From Cerioporus squamosus (Eukaryota > Basidiomycota > Agaricomycetes > Polyporales > Polyporaceae): 29,944 nucleotides of DNA. Position 1 is the first letter of the stretch. Each line of letters begins with the position of its first letter. Location: assembly GCA_022592435.1 (NCBI GenBank), contig JABYQS010000330.1, positions 1-29,944 of the forward strand. Direction: 5' to 3'. Shown here in pieces: positions 1 to 10,751 of the stretch. Under the pieces are notes generated by a model that was not told the origin of the DNA, searched no databases, and saw only the letters and a list, made by a program, of their open reading frames with translations. Made by a program: the position numbers and the translations under genes.

Positions 1-260
1 GTCCACGCAGTCCGCTGACAGTTGTGATCATTCAGTGGAGTTCCTTGGCCAATGTCGTCGAGTATGTCGAAACAGAAGCTTGATACTGTACTTCCGGCGT
101 CCCAAGGTCCTCGGTATCCTACGCTCAGACGTGTTCGACTGTGTCTGCGATGGGAAACGGTCAATACGAAGGCGACAGAACCATTTAGGCGGATAGCTAC
201 ATCATGCGTCGCACATGTAAACATGGCAGCCGTGGTGTGTGTCGCGATCGCAGCAGCACG

Positions 261-291
261 TTCGCAATACGTATCGCGAAGTTCGAACTTC
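261..291. repeat. Two abutting palindromes
   Basis: Positions 261-280 form a near-perfect 20 bp palindrome centred on ACGT (outer arms TTCGC and GCGAA). Positions 278-291 form a perfect 14 bp palindrome, GAAGTTCGAACTTC. They share three bases. No function can be assigned; such sites may be dimeric protein-binding sites, cruciforms, or chance. Confidence 0.6.
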
Positions 292-793
292 CGGTCAAGG
301 CGGGAGCGATCCCGATGATCGAGCCTGACTTGCTCCTGAGTATCCAGCACTGCAGTACTGGGAGTGAGAGTTGCGAACGTGGATGGAGGTGAGACATGTA
401 TTCTTATGCCCGACAACCTGGTCTTGGTTTAAGCCCAACGACATGAGATGGTGGTAAAGAACAGAGGATGTACGGCCGAGTTGAGTTGATCAACACCGAG
501 TACTTATTGATCGATAATTCATTGTTACTATTATGACGTTAGCGCTAGGTACTGATGTAGAGTAAGTCAAAGTTGCTTATCCTCACTATCAGATTAGATA
601 GCCGCGCCATCATCGAGCATCCGAGTCCAAATTCTGAATCTCTGTCCTCCTCCTCCATCTTCAGCCGCACTTGCAGCGCAGAATACATGTGCAAATGCAG
701 GAAAGTGAACTCTTACTTTAGACTGCCTACAGCAGGAGCCCATCACGTCGGCCGAAAAAAAAACCGGATGGCCATTGGCCGACAGCGGTATAA

Positions 794-834
794 GTATCTC
801 CTTGCCCCAGTTACGCGCAACTGGGGAGATATAC
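794..834. repeat. Inverted repeat (hairpin)
   Basis: CCCCAGTT at 805-812 pairs with AACTGGGG at 819-826 around a 6 nt loop, and the outer sequences (GTATCTC and GAGATATAC) pair imperfectly. It lies about 90 bp upstream of the O-methyltransferase relic. There is no sign of a terminator or RNA gene, so it is recorded as a structural feature only. Confidence 0.5.
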
Positions 835-917
835 GCTATAAAAAGTATGTTTCGCGTCTGCTTGCCTTAACAGTTAACTCGCGCTGACTCGGACCTCAGG
901 CGTCCAGGAGTTTGTCC

Positions 918-1190
918 ACCTTACGCGCAGCTGCAGGTCAATCCGTGAAGATTGTCATCATCGACCAGATTCTTTCTGCCCGTTGCCTGTCGGGATGTGT
1001 TTCATGCCGTACTGGTTCCAGCCGCCTCGCCGCTCCTCTCGAACCTCGACAAGGCGTACGCAAGCGGATACCACTTTGATCTCACAGTGCGTCCGGTTCC
1101 CCCTATATTCTTTCCGCCGACATCGACCACGCATGTCAACGGATGATAGTCTTGCTTAGCAGGAGAGAGCGCAGCTTGCGTGCGACCGCT
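918..1190 (+). pseudogene. O-methyltransferase 3' fragment (relic 1)
   Basis: Two conceptual exon pieces match the last two exons of the intact O-methyltransferase at 7634-9508. Positions 921-975 read LRAAAGQSVKIVIIDQIL (intact gene: LRAAAGPSTKVLIVDQIL). After a frame change near 975-980 the match continues as VACRD, then LVPAASPLLSNLDKAYASGY and HFDLT, ending at 1086. A GT donor follows at 1087, at the same place as in the intact gene. The next exon is recognisable from the ATG at 1143 (ERSLR against ERTLR in the intact gene). No earlier exons are seen and the frame is broken, so it cannot encode an enzyme. It lies on the plus strand upstream of monooxygenase copy 1. Confidence 0.82.
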
Positions 1191-2220
1191 TTTTGTTGGT
1201 CGTACCCGACGCTGCCTCGGCTCGAGGAAAAGCCTACGTCGGGTACACGAATCAGGCACTACACACAAAGGTGCATTCTGCACCGGGCGATAGGTAGTCG
1301 ATAGGGGAGTCAAAGGTCATGAACCGGGTGATAGGCAGTCAATGGGCATACTATAGGTTATTCCCCCGAATTCTGTTCCCCTGTCGCCCGCCTATCGCCC
1401 GGTGCAAGATCTGACTGTGCGTGCAGTGAGGTAGGTTCGCCTCCCAAACTTGCCTGGCTCGCAAGAACCTGACTTTCATCAAACATTGTCGTGTTAGCGG
1501 ATGTACTCTCATCCAGCTATCCGACATGAAGACCGGTTCAATGGCATATCATAGTTGGAGTACTTCCAACTTGTCACCGACGCGCTGAGGAGAAGTAGCA
1601 CGTGGGAAAGTCTAGCCCGGATAAGTAGGCTGACCATGATGCCACGTATTATTGCTCGTCTCGTCAGATTAAATCACCATCAACCTCGAAGAAGTCATGA
1701 AGACAGAAGACGCTACAATCCCATGTCATTGGTTCATGTACCTAGGTAAGGAGAAGTCGCTGAACGCTAGTAGACCCTCTCCTGACCCGATATACTTACC
1801 GGTACAGTACAGGCCGCCGACTGAAGCATCTTGTGACCGCCCCACCAACGTAGGTTCGTGGAACCGATCAAATCTCTTGCAGTCATCCGGAATGTTATAT
1901 GTTTACCCTGACAACTCGGAAGAGCGCGAAAGTGTCTTGGAGGAACTTGAATGCACCTGTGACTGCTGCCCCACCGTGCCCCCCGCCGGCCATCTCCGCT
2001 CCTTGCTGCGACTTCGTGCGCGCGCTGTGAGAATGAATTGGCTTACCTGGCATGTCCCCTCTTACGAAGGTTGCCTATGTGTTCTCATGACTGACATACT
2101 ACCGGTTTCCCAGGATGCTCCTTAATGCTCACCTGAAGTCTCGTCATACGCCAATCGGACTCCGTTTATCCCGCGTAAGCCCCTCCGGTCGGTAAAGCGC
2201 GCATGCCGTACCGACATACT
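1191..2220. other. Gap between O-methyltransferase relic 1 and monooxygenase copy 1
   Basis: No gene is recognised. A 142-codon open frame at 1697-2125 has no recognisable motif and no in-window homologue. The stretch contains the inverted/direct repeat cluster at 1280-1405. Confidence 0.5.
1280..1405. repeat. Small foldback element with internal direct repeat
   Basis: GCACCGGGCGATAGG at 1280-1294 is perfectly inverted at 1391-1405. The inverted repeat extends imperfectly to about 29 bp (1280-1308 against 1377-1405, four mismatches). A 24 bp unit starting ACCGGG at 1282 recurs directly at 1323-1346 with four differences. No clear target-site duplication borders it. It may be a small MITE remnant or a foldback; the class cannot be decided. 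Confidence 0.55.
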
Positions 2221-2226
2221 TATATA
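2221..2226 (+). promoter_or_regulatory. TATA-like box of monooxygenase copy 1
   Basis: TATATA lies 53-58 bp upstream of the best ATG (2279). Copies 2 and 3 carry TATAAG and TATAAA at nearly the same distance from their ATGs, which supports a shared promoter layout. This is a sequence call only. Confidence 0.4.
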
Positions 2227-2278
2227 CCCACTCCATGGCAACTACCTTCCCTCGACTATACCACGACTCCCGCCTGAT

Positions 2279-4900
2279 ATGCCCGGCAGCTTCCACAGCT
2301 CTGCGAACGACACACCAGCACGTTCAAGCTGGGTGACTCTGCATCGACGAGTACAGACCCGTCAGAGTTGTCGTTATCGGTGCTGGGTTCAGTGGTATCA
2401 CCGCCGGCATCCGGTTCGTGCTTCTCCAGCATCTTCTGTGTCATAAAGTGTTGATTGACGACCCTCCTCACCAGCTTCCCTCAGAAGATTCCCAAGGTAG
2501 ACCTCACAATCTATGAGAAGAGCGCCGGCGTAGGAGGCACCTGGTTCAACAACAGATACCCGTGAGTTGCACTGCGGGCTCATCGTGCCATGACAGATGA
2601 CGAACCCCTCTCAGCGGACTTGCGTGCGACATCCCCGCACACTGTGTACGTCGTACGGTTGCGTGCAAGCCCGCGTTATCTCACTGACTGCGCTCTCAGT
2701 ACCAACTGACCTTCGAAGAGAAAGTGTGTTTTCCACGCTCCGAGCATCTCCGTTGATGCATTGACGCGTATCGCTCGCAGCGAGACTGGTCTGCCTTCTA
2801 TGCACCAGGTTCCGAGATCCGGGAGTACCTTCAGGGTATTGTCGACAAGTACAAGCTCATGCGATACATCAAACTCCGACACGAGATGGTACAGGCCAAG
2901 TACGACGAACCGAGCGGCAAGTGGCACCTCCGTATTCGCCGCCCGAACCCCGAGTCTGGAGAGCTCGAGGAGATCGAAGACGTCGCCGACGTCTTAGTGA
3001 CCGCCTTCGGTGGTCTGAGTCGCTGGCGTATACCCGATATTGAGGGCATAAACGACTACAAGGGCGAGCTGCACCACAGTGCGGGGTTCGATCCGCTCGA
3101 CAAGACGTGGCAGGAGGTCGCGGCGGCCTGGCACGACAAGAAGGTCGGGGTAATCGGAGTAGTGAGTTCCGGCCTTTCTATCGCGAGCCTTGCCGCTGAT
3201 GTTGCCGTCTGCGCACGTCAATCAGGGTTCGAGCGCGCTGCAGCTCGTACCTGCGCTTCAGCCCCGCGTGACGAGACTCGTGAACTACGTGCGAGGCCAG
3301 ACGTGGCTCGCTGTACCTTTCGCGTCCAACACCTTCGCAGATCTTCTTGGTCGCGACCCCGCAGCTGCCGAGGACTGTGAGTTATCTTGCGATTCGCGAG
3401 GGGTGAGAGCTGAACTCAGTTCGCAGTCACGTTCACGGAAGAGGAAAGGGAACGGTTCCGGACCGACCCCGAGTTCTACAGGAAGTTCCGATACACGCTG
3501 GAGAGCGAGATCAATGTGAGAAGCCAGCGTTGTGGTGTGAATTCGTACCCGGTCTCACTCGGTAACCCTCCCACAGTCCCTCCATTCGTCGACGCTCCAG
3601 GGAACACCCATGCAACAGATGGGACGGGAGTTATTCAGGAAGAACATGGAGAAGAAGCTTGCGAAGAAGCCCGAGATCCTAGAGAAGCGTGCGTACCTGT
3701 ACCTGTGTGCTTTCACGCCGTCTGTCTCAACTGACTACGGTGCTCAGTCTTACCTGACTTCCCTGTCGCATGCAGGCGGCTAACTCCAGGGCCTGGGTAT
3801 CTGGAAGCGTTGTGCGAGGATAACGTGAGTACTTGCGCCCGCCGCGCCTCTCGGATGGTGGGCCTCACATGGCGGCCTCTCTCACAGGTCGACTTCGTCT
3901 CCACGCCCATCAAGCGGTTCACGGAGAAGGGTATCGAGCTAGCTGACGGGACGCAGCATGAGCTCGACGTCGTGTTTTGTGCAACTGGTACTATTGCATC
4001 GGCCTGCCAGCTGTGCTACTCAACTCATCTCTCCATTCGCGCAGGATATGATACGTCGTTCCAGATGCCTTTCGATATCATCGGCCGGAAAGGTGTCAAG
4101 CTCAACGACAAGTGGAATCCTCATCCGGTGCACTACCTCTCCGTCTGCGTTGAAGACTTCCCGAACATGTTCATGGCGCTCGGGCCGAACTCCGGCGTTG
4201 GCTCCGGTTCCCTGCTCGCCCTCATTGAGTTCGAGATTCTCTATGCCTGTCAGGCGGTCGCCAAGATGCAGCGCGAGCGGCTGAAGAGCATCGAGATCAA
4301 GGGCAAGGCACAACGGGACTTCGACCAATATCTAGAGGTATGTGCTCCGATCTAACAAAGCTCGCCGTGTTCTCATGTCCTACTTCAGAACTATTTTCCG
4401 AAGGTAAAAACACCATTGTCAGACTCTGAGCATCCCTCGAGTCTCAAATACGCGTTTCCCAGTCTGTGTACAGCGCGAAATGCCGATCGTGGTACAAGGC
4501 CGGCAAGGAAGAGGGGCGGATTGTCGGGTTGTGGCCGGGTACGTCAGCCTCCGTGTACACTCGTAAGACATGCTGACCCATGCGCTTCTGCCTTCCAGGC
4601 TCCACTCTGCACGCACTCAAGAGTCTTGAGCACCCCCGCTGGGAGGATTACAACTATGAGCTCCTTGACCCGGTTGAGAACAGTATGTACTGGCTGGGTG
4701 ATGGCCAGACCTACGCGGAGAAGACGTTGACCGGAGATCGTACGCCTCTTCACTCTTTCAACCTCGATGTCTTGCTCACTGCATGTTAGGCGCATGGTAC
4801 CTCGCGGAAGACTACATTGATCGTCCTCCAGGTGAGTGGCAAAGCGGTTACTTCGAGTTCCATAACTGACCGCGAGCGAGCGATAGTCCCCACGGACTAG
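2279..4900 (+). pseudogene. FAD-dependent monooxygenase copy 1, exon 1 disrupted
   Basis: First of three tandem flavoprotein monooxygenases. Exons 2-16 are open and match copies 2 and 3 in order, phase and length: 2475-2561, 2615-2645, 2700-2723, 2781-3161, 3226-3376, 3427-3515, 3577-3688, 3748-3824, 3888-3987, 4045-4337, 4389-4403, 4463-4538, 4599-4739, 4790-4831, 4887-4900 (stop TAG). They encode GGTWFNNRYPG with the downstream Asp, a GVGSSA NAD(P)H-binding loop, and the CATG motif. Exon 1 ends at 2413 and encodes the FAD loop VVIGAGFSG in the frame of ATC at 2343. The paralogous upstream motif FKLGD (2323-2337) is in another frame, the ATG at 2279 is in a third, and TGA at 2334 blocks the Rossmann frame. 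A usable start is therefore missing. It is a probable young pseudogene; a sequencing error or an unusual 5' intron could also explain it. Confidence 0.75.
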
Positions 4901-5826
4901 CTCAACGCCCTTCAGTTCGACGAGGATCGGAACTTCGCTCTCAATGTACACTAGTTTATTCAAGTTGCGATTCCCGCTGTTGCCTGTCCCCCAAAACGGG
5001 ATGCTCGACTGTCAAGGCGCACCCAATAAGTCTAGCCGCGCCCAGCTTTTAGCCCTCATGCTCGTTTGGTGCGTCCTATCCATATCATCTTCCTGGGAAT
5101 CGATGAGCCCCTGGATTGAGGACTACCCCGCGCGACTGCTCTCCGGCCTGGCTAGACTTCTTCGACCTTAAAGTGATATCGTCGTGAATGCTCAGCATCA
5201 TCTTCTAGTCCCCGCCTACGCACGAGCTGCTGCGTTTGCTCACAGTTACCAGAGAACCCAGAATTCGCCACCAACGTAAGTCCAGCAGTCGCTCTTCCTC
5301 AGGACCGAACGTTAGCTCATGCGCGAGTGACGGTAGTCGACAATTGAGCGACATAGTCGCTGAATTGAACGTCGTGCTTGCAGAGCCGCAGACGATAGCA
5401 TCACACACAGCGCCAGCAGTCAGACAGTCAAGCACGCACTCGAGAAGATATTCAGCTTGAAACAGATGAATACAAGTCATCTGTAGCTTCTCCGAAGCGG
5501 CGGCGTAACAGTCGTCCGTTCAAGGTAACCCCACCTATCGCGCCGTTGTAGCTCCCACGCGCGGCGAGGTGAAGAAGCAGATGTACTCCGCCCACATGCT
5601 CGTATGGTGACGAAGCTTCGGGATTTGGTTACCTCAACGACGCCCACTGTCACAGCTGCTCATCAATGCGCAGGTCGAAGTAAGATCGAAGCGAGATCGA
5701 AGGACCATCTGTCGAGCTCCTGATGAACTCGCATGTGATCTCATCATACGCTCATGTTCTCGTCCTCCGCAGGTTGTATATCATTCTTCCGCGTCCCACC
5801 CTTCCTGACGGTCAAGACTGCCCACC
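4901..5826. other. Intergenic region without recognised gene
   Basis: Lies between the stop of monooxygenase copy 1 and the ATG of the membrane-protein gene. Short frames on both strands show no domain, and no fragment of the neighbouring families was recognised. It presumably includes the 3' region of the first gene and the promoter of the second. Confidence 0.5.
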
Positions 5827-7397
5827 ATGCTGCGATCTCGGTCACCGCGGGGTCCCCTCCGAGTCGCCACCACGCTCTTTACTTCCTCCTTCCTCATCGC
5901 ATCTATCTCTGCGACCTCACTTGTTAATGTTACAGTCGATGACACCTTCGGGAACTCGGAGGAGAACCTTAAGATTGTCTATCATCCGGTCGGTTCATGG
6001 AGTGCAGGTGTCGACTGCACCAATTGCGAAGCGCACCTCGACACGACACAAGTCTACAACGGGACATGGCACGACACCACGTACTTCTCGGATGACCCGC
6101 CTAGCAGCCCGTTGTCTGCGAGTCTGACGTTCGACGGTACGTGCACTTGCTCTTCCGTGAAGGTGCTTTTCAGTGACCCTTCTCCAGGAGTGGCTATATA
6201 CGTCTTCTGCATCGTCACCCGGTCGTCCACGAATCCATTCGGAAACTCCGACATGACGTTCTATATGGACGGCGTCGAGGTGGACAGGTTCGTGCAGCCT
6301 CCAAACGGCGACCCTGCCTACCAATACAGCTTCCCCGTGTACGTGAACGAGTCCGTCCCATCCGGGAAGCATACCTTCATGTTGGTGAACGGGCGTGCCG
6401 GCGGGCAGACAGCGCTTACGCTCCTCGACTACATCGTCTTCTCGTGAGTTTTAACACACATCTTTCGTGAAATACTCGTTTCAACCGATGTATGTACCAT
6501 GGTAGACGCGATGCCGCCGACGACCTCAGTTCCAGCATCATACCCTCCCCTTCCTCCATGCCCCCGTCGACCGCCCATTCCTCAGTCGGACCCTCTCCTT
6601 CATCCATTCCCTTGTCGACTGGCACTTCCTCGAGCTCATCCTCTCCTTCGTCTATGAGCTCGTCAGGTGCCACCTTCTCAAACAGCGGGAACCACTCCCA
6701 CAGCTCCCTGAATACCGCCGCCATAGCAGGCATTACCGCGGCAGCAGTGCTCATTGTCGTTTTGATGGCTGGAGTCCTCGCATACTGCGTCTGGAGAAGG
6801 CGCAGGAGCCGGACGTATGAGCAGGGCTGGATAGACAAGGACGGCAACGTCTCCGGCGCACATCACCCGGCGGCAGTTGCGCCTGCGCGATCGTCCTTCT
6901 TTCCCGATCCCTACTTGGTCTCTCTATCCCCAGCAAGCACAGAATCGCGCAAAGGCGCACCTCTTTCAGCATCGACGCTTACGCATAGCCAGGAGAGTTC
7001 ATACCCCACTCCAACCACGCTCAGGAGCAATGTCCCCTTTCTCACAGCTACCCCGAGCTCCCCATCGTCGGGGACTGCGTACGACATCTCGCCCGCAGCG
7101 TACATGGCGTCCCAGCCTGTTCCTAGGGAGGGGCCGTGGACGACTGCTGCAGCGTTCTCAGAGCGCCCCGCGAGGGGAGAGGACGCGAATCCGGGGAATC
7201 ATGATGGACACAGACTTCGAGATGGCGGCGGATCCACCGGGCGCCGTTATGAGGGTACGATCCTCTCGCGCCCTGTAGGCGCATTTGCAATCGACAGGAA
7301 CGCGGGAGAGGGCACGGAGGTTGGGGAGGAAGGCCCGCCCAGCTATGCGGCTGCGGTCACCGCTGGCCATCACAGTGCAGATCTGCCTGTCAGCTAG
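5827..7397 (+). CDS. Secreted-ectodomain, single-span membrane protein of unknown function
   Basis: Three exons: 5827-6136, 6188-6443 and 6506-7397 (485 aa). Intron 1 is 51 nt, a multiple of three without a stop, so an unspliced reading also looks open. Splicing is preferred because it gives a continuous TFDG-VAIYVFCIV strand. Residues about 12-35 are a hydrophobic signal peptide. Next comes a roughly 155-residue extracellular region with Cys and N-glycosylation sequons (NVT, NGT, NES). A Ser/Pro/Thr-rich stalk (about 195-258) leads to a membrane span (about 260-285, AAIAGITAAAVLIVVLMAGV and following) and a basic RRRRSR stop-transfer. The roughly 200-residue cytoplasmic tail is Pro/Ser-rich and ends with PPSYAAAV. 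This layout is common in agaricomycete genomes, often as families without assigned function. It may be a cell-surface receptor or wall sensor, but this is inference. It converges on the O-methyltransferase gene 236 bp downstream. Confidence 0.85.
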
Positions 7398-7633
7398 TCG
7401 CATATAGTTTCTGTTGTTCCGACGATAAACGTCGAATATCTCGCAGGCAGTTGAACCCACTTTTTGCACGCTGTATCAGAAAACATCTGTTCGACCAAGT
7501 AGTGCTGGTACATCTGGAGAAGAGGGAGTGCGTATCCAGACGGGATACAAGTACATCGTGCCAGGTTGTTGAGAACCCAGCAACGCGTCGCGGGGTCAAG
7601 GTAGGACTCCCTCGCATGATATCGATGCGCTGT

Positions 7634-9508
7634 TCAAGCTCCAACGGGCGAGAGCGTAGTGTACGCCCACAGCGAGCCCGTCGCGCGCGTGACGTTCGAG
7701 ATCTGCCAGCCCGACGCCGCCGCGAGGTCCGTGAACTCGCGCAGCGTGCGCTCCTTCCCGCCCAGCGTGGTCATCATCTGCCCGCGCGCGTGGTTAGCAT
7801 CAGCACCCAGCATGCAGAGCGAAGCGAAAACGCACAGTGATATCAAAGTTGTACGAGGACGCGTATGCCTTGCCGAGGTTCGGGAGCAGCGGCGAGTCCG
7901 CGGGGACGAGCGCGGACTCGTTCTCGTCGCGGCACGCGAGGGGCAGGATCTGGTCGACGATGAGGACCTTTGTGGACGGGCCTGCTGCTGCCCGCAGCTG
8001 GGACAGGATCCTGCGTGAAGAGTGTCAGCATCGCATTATCGTGACAAGACGTGTGGCGTACTTTGTGCAGTCCTCGTCCATCCAGTTGTGCATGATGCGC
8101 ACGACGAGGAAGACCGCAGCCTTGTCGACCGTCCCCACGCCAGGAACGTCGTACGACGCAGGCTGAGGAGCAAAGAAGTCCTGCGCCTGGAAGACGACAC
8201 GGCCGGAGTCGAGCAGGCCTTTGTGCTTCGGCCCCAAGACGGTGGGCGCCATTGCGAGGGTCTGCTCGCGGTCCTGCACGATGAAGCGGAGGTGCGGGTA
8301 CGCTTCTGCGAGCTTCATAGATACGGAGCCGATGCCGCCGCCGACGTCAACGACCACGGAGTCGGCTGGGAGCTTGTCCCACGGGAAAACTACCAGATGG
8401 TCAGCTCGATTCTCGTGCCATGCGGAGGAAATCGGACACACCAGACTTGTCTGTGACAGAGGTACTGCCCTCTGCTGCGCTGCCGGCCGACATACCACGA
8501 CTGGCTTGCTTTAGGCGGAGCGCGTTCTCGGGGTGCTCGAGCCAAGCGTAGAAGTTCTCGTCTGTCTGGTAGACATAGTTGAACGGCGTCGCGTAGTTCG
8601 TGCCCTCCCGTGGAGACAGGAGCCATTCGGAGAGGCCGCCGAGGCTTCGGAACGTCTCGTTTGCGCTGCGTAAGTGGTGAGCGTTAGTGGGAGCCTGTTC
8701 CGACTGAAAAGCAGTGGACATACAACATAGGGATTAGAGCCGCAATTCCGTTCGAGTCATCGTACTTGTTCTGCGGACTGCATCGGAGAGATCAGCATTG
8801 AGCGAGCGTAAGAGGGGAGGCACGGACTTATCGCGGATCTGCTCGGGTGTCTTCCCGGTGTCGAGCAGGCTAGTGATCCTGTTGCTGGCAAAGACATCGG
8901 GACGGACCTCCCGGATGAGCTGGTGAGCTGCGAGGAGGCGCAGAATGTGGGCTGCGTAAGATGTTATGAGCGTCGAACGTGGGCGCAATTATGAAATAAC
9001 ATACCGAGCCGCCACGACTCGAGTGGCTTCGAGATTGGACCGTTGGCTGCGCGGAGTTCGTCAATCTTGCGGGCAAGCTCATCGACGTGCAGGCCGTCTG
9101 GACCGGCTGCCCGCAGAATCTCGGGAGTATGGCTCGCTTCCAGGAACTGAATGGCTGGCGTGATGTGACACTGCGGGGCGACACGTACCTCAGCGACTCG
9201 GAGCGCAAATGAGGACGATGGATACGTACCGCGGACACTCCGTCTATAAGAGTGAAGAACGGGTTCTGGACGGCGGTGGACAGCTGCCCACACGCGGCGA
9301 CAATGTAGCTGGATGCCTTGACTATTTCGTCGCTCTTCACAAGATCCTCCTGTGTGTTCGCCGCGGTAGAAGGCTCTGAGCTGCTGAGGGAGATGGGAAC
9401 GTCGGGAGAGGGGAAGTCGACGTTGTGGCCCTTAAAGACTCGGTCGATGTTGTCAAGAGCCGAGCCGATGGTGGCGTGAAGAGCACGGAGGTGCGCTAGA
9501 GTGGCCAT
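7634..9508 (-). CDS. SAM-dependent O-methyltransferase (plant COMT-like fold)
   Basis: Eight exons on the minus strand: 9508-9240 is not used; the model is 9508-9230, 9170-9005, 8951-8824, 8770-8724, 8665-8466, 8389-8062, 8010-7836, 7777-7634, giving 488 aa. The N-terminal half resembles the helical dimerisation domain of class II O-methyltransferases. The SAM-binding loop VVDVGGGIG is at about residues 286-294, with a likely ribose-binding acidic residue in VQDRE (Asp about 313). VRIMHNWMDE supplies the expected catalytic His (about 374). The C-terminal motifs ILSQLRAAAG, VLIVDQIL and ERTLREFTDLAAASGW are typical of the family. Family knowledge suggests methylation of a hydroxyl on an aromatic or other small molecule; the substrate is unknown. 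Exon 3/4 and 5/6 borders were chosen to keep phase and motif continuity (donors GTGCCT and GTACCT). Two relic copies of its 3' end occur upstream of monooxygenase copies 1 and 2. Confidence 0.88.
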
Positions 9509-9570
9509 CGCGACTTCTGACAGTGGTGGAGAGTTCCTGTCTGATCCTGTTGGTACATGACGGCCCACGG

Positions 9571-9580
9571 GATATTTATC
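9571..9580 (-). promoter_or_regulatory. AT-rich TATA-like site of the O-methyltransferase gene
   Basis: GATAAATATC (minus strand) lies 63-72 bp upstream of the chosen ATG at 9508, similar to the TATA spacing seen for the monooxygenases. There is no other support. Confidence 0.3.
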
Positions 9581-9859
9581 GTATGCGTGCCGCGTCGGGG
9601 AAGTGCGGCCGCAACAGCTGCGTGTGTCTTCGGCACCTCAGGAGAGAATCATGTCGCTAAACTCCCTTTCGCGGCCCCATCTGAGTCGAAGGTGAGCAGG
9701 AAAGGCGAGACTCACCGGGCACTCGGTGGTGGCGCGTAATCTTATCAGATTAGATGTAATGGGAGCGGACTCCGTGATCACTTCGCTTGGCACAGGCCCT
9801 TGTCGGCTCTTGTCGGCCGTGCGCCAGTGTATAAGCAAGGAAACACTACTTGTGCGGAT

Positions 9860-10751
9860 CAGTGTTGTTATGACGGGTGTCATGACCCCATGTCATGACT
9901 CGCGGCGAGGCTCTTGACCAGTCATGACCGATTGGTCGAGAGTCAGCACGTGACTGGTAATCGCGGTGGCACCAGGATCACGAACAAGTTTGGAACACCA
10001 TGCAGGCCTTTGCAGGCCGGGGGTCGCTCGCACTGAATCGTAGAGCACTTCGACGATTAGCAAAGGGTATGAACTTCATGATGGTCATGTAACGAGTGTG
10101 CCGGAGAGATGTACGAGACTGGTCCGAGTTCTCATGATCGCGAGTGAGTGATCATTGTTGTCACGGCAGGCATATCTGCATTGCAAACGGGCGAAAAGGC
10201 GACGCTGCGCGAGGTTACCCTTTGTCTGGCCAAGTCAAAGCAGGTCAGAGTGCGACCGGCTAGGTTTCCTTTCAGCTTGACTCGAAGCCCGCCCGAAGGG
10301 TAACACCGCGTGGCACCTTTCTGCCCACTGGCATGGGATGCCTGGCATCTGTCGTGTGTCTTCCGCCATCGAGGATGTGACAAGTAGTCCTGATAGTTCA
10401 AATTGGGCAAAACTCTCTTTGTGTCCGTGGGTGCCTAGGCCTCGAATCACGGCCGCTTTAGCTAACCCGAAGGTTTCATGGACCGGTTGCTCGGCCGGTG
10501 CATGTCAATGAAGTTCAAACGAGTGTGGATATTGCACAGTAGATATATTACTTATGAGTACAGACTGCAGGTTGTTGCTGCTCGGGCGGACAACACTCCG
10601 ATGCGTCTCTGAGACAGTGAGAGTGCAACTCGGCCTTCTCGGCGACATCACGTGCTGACCCTTGACTCCCCGTCATGACCCCGGTCATCCTTGACCTGGG
10701 TCAAATTTGACCGATCGGTCATGACCGTTGACTTGACTCGTAACAACACTG
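9860..10751. mobile_element. Non-autonomous hAT-type DNA transposon, 892 bp
   Basis: The element begins CAGTGTTGTTA (9860-9870) and ends TAACAACACTG (10741-10751), an 11 bp perfect terminal inverted repeat. It is bordered by identical 8 bp direct repeats GTGCGGAT at 9852-9859 and 10752-10759. An 8 bp duplication with CAGTG-type ends is the hAT superfamily signature. Subterminal regions carry GTCATGAC at 9879, 9892 and 9921 on the left and at 10672 and 10718 on the right. GTCAGCACGTGA at 9942-9953 is inverted at 10648-10659. Such repeated palindromes resemble hAT transposase-binding sites. No transposase is encoded, so it would move only in trans. The exact duplication suggests a fairly recent insertion. 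It sits upstream of the O-methyltransferase and may have brought new regulatory sites. Confidence 0.88.

Larger units (their letters stand above)
1..917. other. Intergenic stretch, no gene recognised
   Basis: No open frame here has a recognisable domain or fits a splice model; the longest frames lack homology to any other gene in the window. The stretch holds two adjacent palindromes near 261-291 and a hairpin near 794-834, listed separately. It runs into the O-methyltransferase relic that begins near 918. Confidence 0.5.

Noticed and set aside
1697..2125. 142-codon plus-strand open frame
   Set aside because: No domain, no homologue in the window and no plausible splice extension; chance frame more likely.
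5827..6447. 206-codon ORF as a complete secreted protein
   Set aside because: It ends a few bases after a GT donor. Splicing joins it in frame to the Ser-rich stalk and membrane span, and an internal 51 nt intron is also likely.
8022..8514. Plus-strand frames within the O-methyltransferase locus
   Set aside because: Antisense to exons 5 and 6 of the O-methyltransferase, which hold the SAM-binding and catalytic motifs.
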